Source of the DNA: Paenibacillus sp. RUD330
GTDB taxonomy: Bacteria > Bacillota > Bacilli > Paenibacillales > Paenibacillaceae
Direction of reading: 5' to 3'
DNA length: 64,000 bases
NCBI RefSeq assembly: GCF_002243345.2
Contig: NZ_CP022655.2
Coordinates: 1,266,001 to 1,330,000, forward strand
The notes under the pieces are model-generated. The model ran no database searches. It saw only the letters and a list, made by a program, of their open reading frames with translations, and had not been told where the DNA came from. The position numbers and the translations under genes are program-made. Shown in pieces: positions 27,699 to 36,682 of the stretch (its first letter is position 1; the number at the start of each line of letters is the position of its first letter).

Positions 27699-28561
27699 AG
27701 GTCAACCTCTCTTCGGGACAGGAAAGTGAACAGCGGGAAAGCGAGCAGAGAGACGCCGATGAACAGGATGACGTTGCCGGCGGTAGCCAGGCCGTAGAAG
27801 CCGCCTTGATACTGCTTGTAGATGATCGAGGCGATCAGATCGGTGCTGAAGCCGGGTCCGCCCTTGGTCATCGCCCAGACGAGATCGAAGGAGCGCAGGC
27901 CGCCGATGAAGGCCAGGATAATGACGGAGTTCATGGCCGGCGCGGTGAGCGGAACCGTTATATGCCTGAATTTGTCCCATGCCGTGCCGCCGTCGATCTG
28001 AAGCGCCTCGCCGTACTCCTGCGGGATGGACATGATGCCGGCGATGAAGATGACGGTCGCCATGCCGACGCCCTTCCAGACGTCCACGAAGGCGACCGAC
28101 AGCAGGGCGATGCGCGTATCGCCGAGCCAGTCGGGACCGGCGATGTCGGCCAGCGCCAGCGCCTTGTTGATCAGGCCTTGGGTCGGATGCATGAGCGTGC
28201 TGAAGGCGATGCCGACGGCGATCGTGCTGAGCAGGGTAGGGAAGAAGACGACCGAGCGCAGATAACCCTTCGTCCGGAGGCTGGACGTCAGGACGACGCC
28301 TAGCAGCAGCCCGAGCAGAACTTTGAGCCCGCAGGTGACGACGGCGTAGACCAGCGTGTTCCGGAAGCCGATCGTAAGCGACGATTCCGAGAAGAAGGTC
28401 GCGTAATTTTCAAAGCCGATGAACTTCCACTCCTCCAGATCCCAGCGCGTCATGCTGAAGAAGAACGACAGAAGGGTCGGGATCAGGAAAAAAACGGTAT
28501 AAATGAGGCCTGCGGGAAGCAGGAAGGCGTAGGTGTACAGCCGCCTGTTTGCTTTGGTCAT
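27695..28561 (-). CDS. Sugar ABC transporter permease, MalF/YesP type
   Basis: First permease subunit, 288 residues. It begins with a basic N-terminus (MTKANRRLYTYAF) and has six hydrophobic segments. The EAA loop is YGEALQIDGGTAWDKFRHITVP. GGGAGAG 6 bp upstream supports ATG 28561 over an in-frame one at 28576. It lies between the binding-protein gene and the second permease gene, giving the usual order SBP-permease-permease on the minus strand. Confidence 0.94.
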   Translation of the reverse strand: MTKANRRLYTYAFLLPAGLIYTVFFLIPTLLSFFFSMTRWDLEEWKFIGFENYATFFSESSLTIGFRNTLVYAVVTCGLKVLLGLLLGVVLTSSLRTKGYLRSVVFFPTLLSTIAVGIAFSTLMHPTQGLINKALALADIAGPDWLGDTRIALLSVAFVDVWKGVGMATVIFIAGIMSIPQEYGEALQIDGGTAWDKFRHITVPLTAPAMNSVIILAFIGGLRSFDLVWAMTKGGPGFSTDLIASIIYKQYQGGFYGLATAGNVILFIGVSLLAFPLFTFLSRREVDL

Positions 28562-28592
28562 TATGATCTCTCCCATATGCGGTTAAGAAATC

Positions 28593-28613
28593 GGCCCTGC
28601 GCAGCGCAGGGCC
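28593..28613 (-). terminator. Intercistronic stem-loop, attenuator-like
   Basis: Perfect 9-bp arms GGCCCTGCG and CGCAGGGCC, loop CAG, between the binding-protein and permease genes, with only a weak T run. Such hairpins often hold permease expression below that of the binding protein; that role is inferred. Confidence 0.55.
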
Positions 28614-28636
28614 GTCCTTCATCGGGGTTCTTTCCG

Positions 28637-29986
28637 TTACCAGCCGCCGATGCCGAGCTGCTTGGCCTGCTTCTCGACGTCCTTGTCGTACGCTTTGGCG
28701 CTGTCCTCGGGGGATTTCATGCCGGCGCCGGCTTCGACGGCGATTTGCGGCAGATTCGGGCCTTTCAGCGGAGACAGGAATTCAAGAGCAGGTGCCGTGG
28801 CGTTGTTGTCGAAGTAAGGAAGCATGTCCTTGACGCCTTGGTAGGCATCATCGGGAAGGGTCGCGCCCTTGACGACGTAAGGTCCTTCCGGCTTCGCCTT
28901 GGTCGCCATCAGCGCCATCGCTTCCGGCGTGACGAAGAAGTTGAGCCATTTTTTCGCGGCCTCAATGTTTTTGCTCTCCTTGTAGATGGAGATGGCGGCA
29001 GGCATCCAGACCGTCAGGCCGTTTTTGTCGGCGGAGTCTCCGGGCTGGGCGAACACGCCGATGTTGCCGATCTGATCCGGATAGTTGGCGTAGATGTTGG
29101 ACAGGGCGAAGGTCAGCATCGGATACTGCACGCCGGTTCCGTCCACGAGCATTTTCAGCGCCTGGTCGTATGTCGTCGACAGATAGTCCTTGTTGAGATA
29201 AGGCTTCATTTCGGCAAGCTTCTCGAAGCCTCGCAGAGCCGCAGCCGTCGAGGCGAATTTGGCCTTGTTGTTCGTGAAGTCGTCGGCGAAGGAAGGGGCG
29301 GCGGCCTGGACGTTGTAATAATCGGCCAGAAGAATGAGCTGCGCTGTCCAGCTGTCCTTGAAGGAGCCGATGACGGCTGTTTTTCCTGCCGCCTTGATCT
29401 TCTCGTTGTTCGCCTTCAATTCATCCCATGTCTTCGGAACGGACAGCCCGAGGTCGGCATAGACCTTTTTGTTGTACAGCCATGCGCCTGCCTGGGAGGA
29501 GCCGCTCGGGCCGGCGTAGACTTTGCCGTCTACGCTTACCGTCGGCTTGAAGGAATCCAGCACATTCGCCATGAACGGCTCGTTCGAGAGGTCCAGGAAG
29601 TATTTATCGGGCTGCAGGGATTTGAACAGGGATCCGGAGTTGTAGAAGTTGAGGTCATCCATCTCTCCGGACACAAGACGCGTCTTCACGAGGTTGTCGC
29701 CCTCGCCGCCGCCCGGACGCAGATCGAATTCGGTCTTGATGTTGTAGCGTTTCTCGATTTCGTCGGTGACGGCCTTGATGCCTTCGGTCGAAGTCTGGTT
29801 GTCGATGAGCAGCTTCAGCGTCACCGGCTTGTCGTACCGCTCGGAGCCGCCATCGGATGTATTCGAAGCGTTGCTGCCTGCTTTGTTTGCCCCCGATTCC
29901 GAATTGCTGCCGCATCCGGCCAGAAGTCCGGCGGCGACCGCCATGCCCGCCGCCATGGCAATCCATCGTTTGGAAGTGGTTTGCAT
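28637..29986 (-). CDS. ABC-type sugar-binding lipoprotein (operon with permeases)
   Basis: Family 1 solute-binding protein, 449 residues, with lipoprotein signal MAVAAGLLAGC and a Ser/Asn-rich linker before the domain. ATG 29986 has GAGGAGG upstream; the longer frame from 30130 is not supported. It heads the operon with the two permeases. The promoter (site C) has the shared GGACA...TTACG...TACAAT architecture, so it should be coregulated with the rhamnosidases. Substrate is probably a rhamnose- or galacturonate-containing oligosaccharide, by context only. Confidence 0.93.
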   Translation of the reverse strand: MQTTSKRWIAMAAGMAVAAGLLAGCGSNSESGANKAGSNASNTSDGGSERYDKPVTLKLLIDNQTSTEGIKAVTDEIEKRYNIKTEFDLRPGGGEGDNLVKTRLVSGEMDDLNFYNSGSLFKSLQPDKYFLDLSNEPFMANVLDSFKPTVSVDGKVYAGPSGSSQAGAWLYNKKVYADLGLSVPKTWDELKANNEKIKAAGKTAVIGSFKDSWTAQLILLADYYNVQAAAPSFADDFTNNKAKFASTAAALRGFEKLAEMKPYLNKDYLSTTYDQALKMLVDGTGVQYPMLTFALSNIYANYPDQIGNIGVFAQPGDSADKNGLTVWMPAAISIYKESKNIEAAKKWLNFFVTPEAMALMATKAKPEGPYVVKGATLPDDAYQGVKDMLPYFDNNATAPALEFLSPLKGPNLPQIAVEAGAGMKSPEDSAKAYDKDVEKQAKQLGIGGW

Positions 29987-30091
29987 CGTTGCTGTTTCCT
30001 CCTCTAATTTGTGTGCCGGCGCCATCGGCGCCATGACCGTTGGAGGGGACGGGAGCTTCTGTCGCCAGAACTCCGATCCCTTGCGAGTCCA

Positions 30092-30145
30092 ATTGTAAGG
30101 GCTTGCATTGGAGAGGCGTAACGGCCGCATTCTTTAGCGATGTCC
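30092..30145 (-). promoter_or_regulatory. Promoter of the SBP-permease operon, shared architecture (site C)
   Basis: Read on the minus strand: GGACA (30145-30141), AAAGAATGCGGCC, TTACG (30121-30117), -10 TACAAT (30097-30092). Box-to--10 distance is 48 bp. This lies in the 347-bp divergent gap 29987-30333. Confidence 0.68.
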
Positions 30146-30203
30146 TCATTTTTCAGGTAAGGGGCCGATTCGCCGCTTGCATGCGGTCCGATCCAAACAA
30201 ATC

Positions 30204-30256
30204 GGACAGTTCCGAAAAATGCGTCGCTTATGGAACGGAGGCAATGGCCTTATAAT
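30204..30256 (+). promoter_or_regulatory. Promoter of the GH78 gene, shared architecture (site B)
   Basis: GGACA (30204-30208), CCGAAAAATGCGTCGC, TTATG (30228-30232), -10 TATAAT (30251-30256). Box-to--10 distance is 47 bp. It diverges from site C, with 58 bp between their GGACA boxes. Confidence 0.7.
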
Positions 30257-30333
30257 GGCTCTGCTGCAGGCGCCTTTCGGCCGCAGATGCTGGAAGGAGA
30301 AGCGTCGGCGCCAAATTTGGACAACGGGAGTGG

Positions 30334-33231
30334 ATGAGCTTGACCCGGTTTCACGTATACGATCCAACCTGCGAATATCGGAGCAATCCTTTGGGCATCG
30401 GAGTGCAACAGCCCCGTCTGAGCTGGAAGCTCGAATCGGACCGCCGCGGAACCATGCAGACCGCATACTGCATCGAAGCCGCCTCCGAGAAGGACGGCTT
30501 CCACCGTCCGCTCTGGACTACCGGCATCCGCCGGAGCGGCGATTCGATCCAGGTTCCTTACGAAGGCCCGCCCCTCGCTTCCCGTCAGCGCGTGTATTAC
30601 CGGATCAAGGCATGGGACAATTACGGCAGGGAGTCGGAGTGGAGCGAGGCGGCCTGGTGGGAGACGGGACTGCTGAGCGAGAGCGACTGGGAGGGGGCTT
30701 TCATCACTCCCGACGCAGCCGCGATCGATCCGAATGCGGAAGCGGCGTATATGCTTCGGCTGTCGTTCCAGGCGACGAACAGCATTGCAAGGGCGCGAGT
30801 GTATGCGACGGCAGCAGGCGTCTATGAGCTGTATTTGAACGGCGAGCGCGTATCCCGCGATCTGCTGGCGCCGGGCTGGACCAGCTATTCCCATCGGCTG
30901 CAATATCAGGCTCACGATGTGACCGGCCTGGTGCGGGAAGGCGGCAACGGCATCGGTGTATTGCTCGGCGACGGCTGGTACCGGAGCGGCATGGGCTTCG
31001 AGGGCAAAAACTTCAAGTACGGCGACAGGCGGGCCGCATTGGTCCAGCTCCATCTTCAGTTTGAAGACGGCACCGAAGAAATCGTGGCGAGCGGACCATC
31101 ATGGAAAGCGGCGCTTGCGCCTATCCGCTACTCCTCCATCTATCATGGGGAGACGTACGACGCCCGTCTGGAGCTGGAGAGGTGGAGCGAGGCGGATTTC
31201 GAGGACAGCTCCTGGAGCGCGGCGGTCACGGTTGGCCTGCCGTTGAAGACGCTGGTCGCTCAGGAGAACTGGCCGACGAGGGTGACGGAGACGATCAAGC
31301 CGGTCTCCGCGTTCGTCACGCCTGCCGGAGACCATGTGCTGGACATGGGACAGAACATGGTCGGCCGCATGCGCATGACTGTCGAGGCGCCGGCCGGCGC
31401 GCGCATCGTACTGCGCCATGCCGAGGTGCTGGACCGCGACGGGAACATCTATTTCGGCAATTTGCGATCCGCGCGGCAGCAGGTGGAATACATCGCCAAA
31501 GGCTCCGGGCGGGAGGAGTATGCTCCGCATTTCACCTTCCAGGGATTCCGTTATGTTCAGGTGGAAGGGTATCCGGGACAAGAGGGCGGCCTGCCACTGG
31601 AGGCGTTTGCCGGCGAGGTCATGCATTCGGACATGCCCCGGACCGGGGAATTCGAATGCTCGGACGAGCGGCTCAACCGGCTGCAGAGCAACATTCAATG
31701 GGGGCAGCGGGGCAATTTCCTCGATGTGCCGACCGATTGCCCGCAGCGTGACGAGCGGCTCGGATGGACGGGAGACGCCCAAGTGTTCATCGGGACGGCG
31801 CTGTTCAATTATCAGGGAGGGCCATTCTTCACGAAGTGGCTGCGGGACTTGAAGGCGGAGCAGCTGCCGGACGGCGGCGTGCCGTTCGTCATTCCCGACA
31901 CGGCCGACGGCTCCAGCTCGGCGGCTTGGGGCGACGCGGCCGTCATCTGTCCGTGGAAGGCATACCGGTATTATGGTGACACCCGCCTGCTGGCCGAGCA
32001 ATATGGCAGCATGAAGGCTTGGGTCGAATACATCCGGGCGCAGGGCGATAGGGAAGAGCTGTGGAACACGGGCTTCCACTTTGGGGACTGGCTGGCGCTG
32101 GATGCCAAGGAAGACAGCTATGTCGGCGCGACTCCGCTGCCGCTCGTCGCGACGGCATGCTACGCCTACTCCGCAAGGCTTTTGTCGGAGGCGGCAGGGG
32201 TGCTCGGCTATGAAGAGGATGCCGCCGCTTACCGCAGGCTCCAGGCGCAGATCTCGCAGGCTTTCCGCGACGAATTCGTCACGCAGACAGGGCGGATCGC
32301 TGCGCCGACGCAGACGGCGCATGTGCTGGCGCTTGTGTTCGATCTGGTCGACGACAGCCTGAAGCCCCGCGTGGCGCAGGATCTGAATACGCTGATCGCG
32401 GACAACGGCTATCATCTGTCGACCGGCTTCATCGGCACGCCCTATCTCTGCTTCGCACTGTCCGAGAACGGCTACCATCAGACCGCCATCCGTCTTCTGA
32501 TGCAGGAGAGCTACCCGGGCTGGCTGTATTCTGTTTCCAAAGGAGCGACGACAATCTGGGAGCACTGGGACAGCATCAAGCCGGACGGCTCGTTCTGGAG
32601 CGACGACATGAATTCGTTCAACCATTACGCCTATGGAGCGATCGGCGAGTGGATGTACCGCAAGCTGGCCGGCCTTGAGCCCGCTCATGACGTTGCTGCG
32701 TTCAAGCGGAGCCGGATCGCGCCGATGTTCGGGGCCAGGAAGCTGACCTATGCCAAAGCTGTCCACGAATCCAGCTACGGGCGACTCTCGGCCGGCTGGA
32801 CCGTGGAGGGCGAAAAGGTGGAGGTGACGGCGGAGGTTCCGGCCAATACGGCTGCGGAAGTGTTTTTGCAAGGCGCTTCATTGGCTGTCCTGACGGAAGG
32901 CGGCCGCCCGTTCCGGGATGTCGAGGGCGTGCTCGAGGCTGTCGAGGACGGGAGCGGCGTCGCGCTGCAGGTCGGCTCCGGCTCGTACCGGTTCGCCTAT
33001 CCGGGCGTAAATCTGTTCCGCATCCGGTATACCGAGGAGTCCCGCGTAGACGAAATCCTGCTGGACGAGGCAGCCGCGGCGATCATGGGAAATCATTTCA
33101 GGCAGCTGCTGGCAAGTCCCATGATCAACTTCATGAGCCGCTACACGCTGAAGCAGCTGACGGAGAACGCGATGTCCGGCGTGTCGCCGGAAATGGTGCG
33201 GGATCTTCTGGCCGATCTGTCCGGGATTTGA
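30334..33231 (+). CDS. Alpha-L-rhamnosidase, GH78
   Basis: Releases terminal L-rhamnose from plant polysaccharides or glycosides. The full-length 965-residue enzyme has N-terminal beta-sandwich domains (LSWKLESDRRGTMQTAY is the typical opening) and the (alpha/alpha)6 catalytic domain. Its hallmark is DVPTDCPQRDERLGWTGD at about residues 463-480; TTIWEHWDSIKPDGSF and NHYAYGAIGEWMYR follow. There is no signal peptide, so it is intracellular. GGGAG is very close to ATG 30334; the TTG at 30340 is a possible alternative. It is followed by a GH3 gene. Confidence 0.95.
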   Translation: MSLTRFHVYDPTCEYRSNPLGIGVQQPRLSWKLESDRRGTMQTAYCIEAASEKDGFHRPLWTTGIRRSGDSIQVPYEGPPLASRQRVYYRIKAWDNYGRESEWSEAAWWETGLLSESDWEGAFITPDAAAIDPNAEAAYMLRLSFQATNSIARARVYATAAGVYELYLNGERVSRDLLAPGWTSYSHRLQYQAHDVTGLVREGGNGIGVLLGDGWYRSGMGFEGKNFKYGDRRAALVQLHLQFEDGTEEIVASGPSWKAALAPIRYSSIYHGETYDARLELERWSEADFEDSSWSAAVTVGLPLKTLVAQENWPTRVTETIKPVSAFVTPAGDHVLDMGQNMVGRMRMTVEAPAGARIVLRHAEVLDRDGNIYFGNLRSARQQVEYIAKGSGREEYAPHFTFQGFRYVQVEGYPGQEGGLPLEAFAGEVMHSDMPRTGEFECSDERLNRLQSNIQWGQRGNFLDVPTDCPQRDERLGWTGDAQVFIGTALFNYQGGPFFTKWLRDLKAEQLPDGGVPFVIPDTADGSSSAAWGDAAVICPWKAYRYYGDTRLLAEQYGSMKAWVEYIRAQGDREELWNTGFHFGDWLALDAKEDSYVGATPLPLVATACYAYSARLLSEAAGVLGYEEDAAAYRRLQAQISQAFRDEFVTQTGRIAAPTQTAHVLALVFDLVDDSLKPRVAQDLNTLIADNGYHLSTGFIGTPYLCFALSENGYHQTAIRLLMQESYPGWLYSVSKGATTIWEHWDSIKPDGSFWSDDMNSFNHYAYGAIGEWMYRKLAGLEPAHDVAAFKRSRIAPMFGARKLTYAKAVHESSYGRLSAGWTVEGEKVEVTAEVPANTAAEVFLQGASLAVLTEGGRPFRDVEGVLEAVEDGSGVALQVGSGSYRFAYPGVNLFRIRYTEESRVDEILLDEAAAAIMGNHFRQLLASPMINFMSRYTLKQLTENAMSGVSPEMVRDLLADLSGI

Positions 33232-33374
33232 GCGGGATGGAGCATCGGCAGCGCGATTGGGACAGGCGGACAGGGCGGCGGCGTTGAAGGCAAGGATGAA
33301 TGCTTAGGCAGGCGGAATGCTGGCTTAGAAGGTCAGGCCAACGCGTCGAAACGCGGGAAAGAGAGGCAGGCGGC

Positions 33375-35048
33375 ATGCTGGAGCAGTTGAGGGCGAAGCC
33401 TTTCCACTTGACGGACAAGGATATCGAGTGGGTGCGGGAGACGATGTCGGAAATGACGACGGAAGAGAAGATCGGCCAGCTGTTCATAGTCGCCGAGATT
33501 CCGTTTTCTCCGGTGAAGCAAGATCTGATGAGCATCAAGCCCGGAGGGATTCATCTGTTCGCCATGGGACCGGAAGCGACCAAGCGCAGGCAAAGCTCCA
33601 TGATCGGCAGCTATCAAAGCGAGAGCCGCATTCCTCTCCTTATATCAGGTGATCTGGAAAGCGGAGGGATCGGCGGCGCCTGCGACGGCACGAATCTGGC
33701 GATGAACATGCAGGTCGCGGCGACAGGAGACCCGGCGCTCGCGGAGGCGTTCGGAGCCGCGATCGCGGCTGAGGGCGCGGCGATGGGCTACAACTGGGTG
33801 TTCGGGCCTGTAGCCGACATCAACTACAATTTCCAGAATCCGATCGTCAACACGCGGGCTTTCGGCGACGCGCCCGATACGGTCGAGGCGTATGCCGTTC
33901 CGGCGCTGAAAGGCATCCAGGCGGATGGAGTTATGGCGGCCTGCGCCAAGCATTGGCCGGGCGACGGGATGGACGATAGAGACCAGCACAAGGTGCTCAC
34001 GGTCAACAGCATGTCCATGGAAGCATGGAGGGGATCTTACGGCCGCGTATTCCGCGCGGCGGTCGAGGCAGGCGTCAAGACGGTGATGAGCGCGCACATC
34101 GCGCTGCCTGCTTACTTCGACGAGCTGGGCAATAAGGATATCCGGACCCGGCATACGCCGGGCTCGCTGTCCCGCGAGCTGAATGAAGACCTGCTGCGCC
34201 AGGAGCTGGGCTTCAACGGCCTCATCGTGTCGGATGCGACGAGCATGGTAGGTATGACAAGCTTCGGCCCGCGCAAGTCGATCGTCCCGCAATGCATCGC
34301 GGCCGGTGTCGACATGTTCCTGTTCAGCAGCGATATCGCGTACGACTACGCCGCGATGCTGCAAGGCTTGCAGGACGGCGTCCTCACGGAAGAGCGGCTG
34401 GACGAGGCCGTGGCGAGAATTCTCGGCCTGAAGACATCCCTGGGGCTGCATCGGCATCGGCAAGCCTTGCCGGGGGAGGAATTCCGGCTGGAAGCCGTTG
34501 GCTCCGCCGCCCACCTCGAGCTGGCCGGCGAGCTGGCCGCCCGGTCCGTGACGCTCGTGAAGGACACACAGCGGCTGCTGCCGATCTCGCCAGAGAAGCA
34601 TAAGCGCGTTCTGCTGCTGTATTCGGCGGACGAGGAAGCCGTCTTCGCGGAGCGTGGCGATGGAGGCGCCGCTTTTGAGCGCATGCTTGCGAGTCGGGGC
34701 TTCGAGGTGGAGCGGGAGCATCATCCCCGTCATGAGGACAACGGCATCGACCTGGTGCTGTATCTCGTCCAGAAGTCGCCCAGCTTCATGGCGAGCTCGC
34801 TCCGGCTCACGCCGAAGGAAGCGGGAGGGCCGTTCGTCTGGTATCCGGCATCGGTGCCGACGCTGTTCGTGTCGCTCGGCAGCCCCTACATTCTGTATGA
34901 AATGCCGTCCATGCCGACGGTCGTCAATGCCTACAACGCTTCGGCCGCGGTGCAGGAGGCGGTATTGTCCTGCCTGCTCGGGCAGCGGCCTTTCCTCGGA
35001 CGATCGCCGGTCGACGCCTTCTGCGGCCAGGAATGGGCAAGGCTGTAA
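33375..35048 (+). CDS. GH3-family glycoside hydrolase
   Basis: A 557-residue GH3 enzyme. The (beta/alpha)8 domain shows MTTEEKIGQLF, the Lys-His motif AKHWPGDGMDD (classically KHFPGHG), and VSDATSMVGM with the candidate nucleophile Asp. A C-terminal alpha/beta domain follows (ITLVKD-type VTLVKDTQRLLPI). The unusual DGMDDRD in place of the usual DTxxDSH suggests a beta-glucosidase/xylosidase-like rather than NagZ-like reaction; this is inference. It starts 143 bp after the rhamnosidase stop with no terminator between, so probably cotranscribed. Confidence 0.88.
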   Translation: MLEQLRAKPFHLTDKDIEWVRETMSEMTTEEKIGQLFIVAEIPFSPVKQDLMSIKPGGIHLFAMGPEATKRRQSSMIGSYQSESRIPLLISGDLESGGIGGACDGTNLAMNMQVAATGDPALAEAFGAAIAAEGAAMGYNWVFGPVADINYNFQNPIVNTRAFGDAPDTVEAYAVPALKGIQADGVMAACAKHWPGDGMDDRDQHKVLTVNSMSMEAWRGSYGRVFRAAVEAGVKTVMSAHIALPAYFDELGNKDIRTRHTPGSLSRELNEDLLRQELGFNGLIVSDATSMVGMTSFGPRKSIVPQCIAAGVDMFLFSSDIAYDYAAMLQGLQDGVLTEERLDEAVARILGLKTSLGLHRHRQALPGEEFRLEAVGSAAHLELAGELAARSVTLVKDTQRLLPISPEKHKRVLLLYSADEEAVFAERGDGGAAFERMLASRGFEVEREHHPRHEDNGIDLVLYLVQKSPSFMASSLRLTPKEAGGPFVWYPASVPTLFVSLGSPYILYEMPSMPTVVNAYNASAAVQEAVLSCLLGQRPFLGRSPVDAFCGQEWARL

Positions 35049-35183
35049 GCGGGCCTTCCGAGCGTAAATGCGGCTGCGCAGGATCGGAATAGGTCTGCGG
35101 CGGCTATTGACGAAAGTTGTTTTCCGGAGCTAAGATGGATTCAACTGCACAGTCCGGATCAGAGCTCGCTCTCCGGCCGCTGC

Positions 35184-35230
35184 GAGGCGATGGAGTTCGC
35201 CGCAACCGCCCGAGGGCTGATGACTCCTAC
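35184..35230 (+). promoter_or_regulatory. Fluoride riboswitch (crcB motif)
   Basis: The sequence matches the fluoride aptamer layout: GGCGATG-GAGTTCGCC, an unpaired AACC, a GCCCGAGGGC hairpin, then TGATG-ACTCC-TAC. GGAGT (35192-35196) pairs with ACTCC (35223-35227) as the pseudoknot. That ACTCC is also the 5' arm of the downstream terminator, so fluoride binding should prevent termination. It is followed by two fluoride-channel genes, as expected. Confidence 0.95.
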
Positions 35231-35263
35231 CAGCGATGCTTGCTGGTAGGAGTCTATTTTTTT
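35222..35263 (+). terminator. Expression-platform terminator of the fluoride riboswitch
   Basis: Perfect 12-bp arms GACTCCTACCAG and CTGGTAGGAGTC followed by TATTTTTTT. It overlaps the aptamer 3' strand. Confidence 0.94.
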
Positions 35264-35305
35264 GTCCTTATGCGGATTCAATCCAAAAGAGAAAGAAGGC
35301 GCAGC

Positions 35306-35707
35306 ATGATCTATTTGCTGATGGGAATCGGAGGCATGCTGGGGGCGCTGCTGCGCTACAGCTTAGGCGAATGGATTGGAACCGGGGGAGTGGCGCTCTT
35401 CCCGCTGGGCACGCTGATCGTGAACTTTGCAGGATGCTTCGTGCTGGCCTTCTTCTATGCCGCTACGACGACCCGGTTCACCGTCCATCCGCATTTCCGC
35501 TCTTCATTTGGAACCGGATTTGTCGGCTCCTTCACGACCTTTTCGGCCTTTTCCCGGGAAATGACGGATCTGATGGGAGCAGGGCATCTCGGGAGCGCCG
35601 CCCTGTATGCGGCCGGCAGTCTGCTGGGAGGCTTTCTGGCGACGGCGGCTGGAGTGAGGCTGGGGACGCTCAAGCACAGGCAGACGGGAGAGGAGCGAGG
35701 CGCATGA
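35306..35707 (+). CDS. crcB: Fluoride channel subunit FluC (CrcB), first copy
   Basis: Exports fluoride passively through the membrane. The 133 residues, four helices, show GGMLGALLRYSLGEW, the pore Asn segment GTLIVNFAGCF and the phenylalanine-track motif GFVGSFTTFSAF. It lies directly behind the riboswitch and overlaps the second copy by 4 bp. Paired adjacent fluC genes in Bacilli usually make a heterodimeric channel. Confidence 0.95.
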   Translation: MIYLLMGIGGMLGALLRYSLGEWIGTGGVALFPLGTLIVNFAGCFVLAFFYAATTTRFTVHPHFRSSFGTGFVGSFTTFSAFSREMTDLMGAGHLGSAALYAAGSLLGGFLATAAGVRLGTLKHRQTGEERGA

Positions 35708-36063
35708 CATGGGTATATATCGGAATCGGAGGTTTTGCTGGAGCGGTCCTGCGTTTCGCGTTGGTCGAGCTTGTGCGCAGAAGGAGCTCGTCCGGCTTTC
35801 CTTACGGAACGCTGCTGGTCAATCTGTCCGGCTCGCTTCTGATCGGCCTGCTGTACGGCGCGACTTCGGATTCGCGGCTCATTCTGCTGCTCGGAACCGG
35901 CTTCCTGGGAGCCTTTACGACCTTCTCCACGTTTCAGTATGAGCTGGTCGGTTACGGGCGGATGAAGCAGTGGAAGCCGTTGTCCGTTTATTTGACCGTC
36001 AGCATCGTGCTTGGATTGCTGCTCGCCGCGGCCGGACATTCGGCCGGTGCTGCGCTTCGTTGA
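35704..36063 (+). CDS. crcB: Fluoride channel subunit FluC (CrcB), second copy
   Basis: 119-residue partner of the upstream FluC, with GGFAGAVLRFALVE, GTLLVNLSGSL and GFLGAFTTFSTF, four membrane helices. It begins in an ATGA overlap with the first gene, so translation is coupled and subunits are made in equal number. Both copies keep the pore residues, so neither looks degenerate. Confidence 0.95.
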   Translation: MTWVYIGIGGFAGAVLRFALVELVRRRSSSGFPYGTLLVNLSGSLLIGLLYGATSDSRLILLLGTGFLGAFTTFSTFQYELVGYGRMKQWKPLSVYLTVSIVLGLLLAAAGHSAGAALR

Positions 36064-36247
36064 GGAGAGCTGCAGGAGCTTCTGGAGCATGTCAGCTTGA
36101 ACAGCTAAAATAGTTGGAAGACGCCTTAACGAGGCCGGCGGCTTTTGTGCAAGAAACGGAATCAGGCAAAAGACAAGGCTGCGGCTGCAGGCCAATCCAG
36201 GAACTCTGGCAATGGAACGATTATCTCGTCATTCGGGAGGTTAAATA

Positions 36248-36619
36248 ATGAAGGTTTTCCGTATTGTCGCCAATATCGAAACGAAGGACGTTTCCGCCGC
36301 TAAAGAATTTTACGGCGATGCGCTTGGACTCGAGCTGCTGATGGATCACGGGTGGATCGCCACCTATGGCGATGGGGATGTGCCCGGCGTCCAGATCAGC
36401 TTCGCCGCGGAAGGCGGCTCCGGGACGGATACGCCCGATTTGTCCATCGAAGTCGACGACGCGGATGCTGCGTTGGAGCGTTTCCGGAGCCTGGGATGTC
36501 AGGTGGTTTACGGCCCCGTGGACGAGCCTTGGGGAGTCCGGCGTTTCTACGTACGGGATCCTTTCGGCAAGCTGATCAACATCCTCTCCCATAAGCCGGG
36601 AGGGCTGCCGGATCTTTAA
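36248..36619 (+). CDS. VOC-superfamily (glyoxalase/bleomycin-resistance fold) protein
   Basis: A 123-residue two-repeat beta-alpha-beta-beta-beta protein: ETKDVSAAKEFYGDALGLEL in the first half, EVDDADAALERFRSLG and FYVRDPFGKLINIL in the second. Substrate and reaction are not predictable. GGGAGG 8 bp upstream supports the start. It stands alone between the fluC pair and the helicase gene. Confidence 0.88.
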   Translation: MKVFRIVANIETKDVSAAKEFYGDALGLELLMDHGWIATYGDGDVPGVQISFAAEGGSGTDTPDLSIEVDDADAALERFRSLGCQVVYGPVDEPWGVRRFYVRDPFGKLINILSHKPGGLPDL

Positions 36620-36682
36620 GGGCTTTTCATATGCTGGTTTCTAACAGCGCCTGTCATTTTGCCGGAAAGGAGGGTGCAGGCC

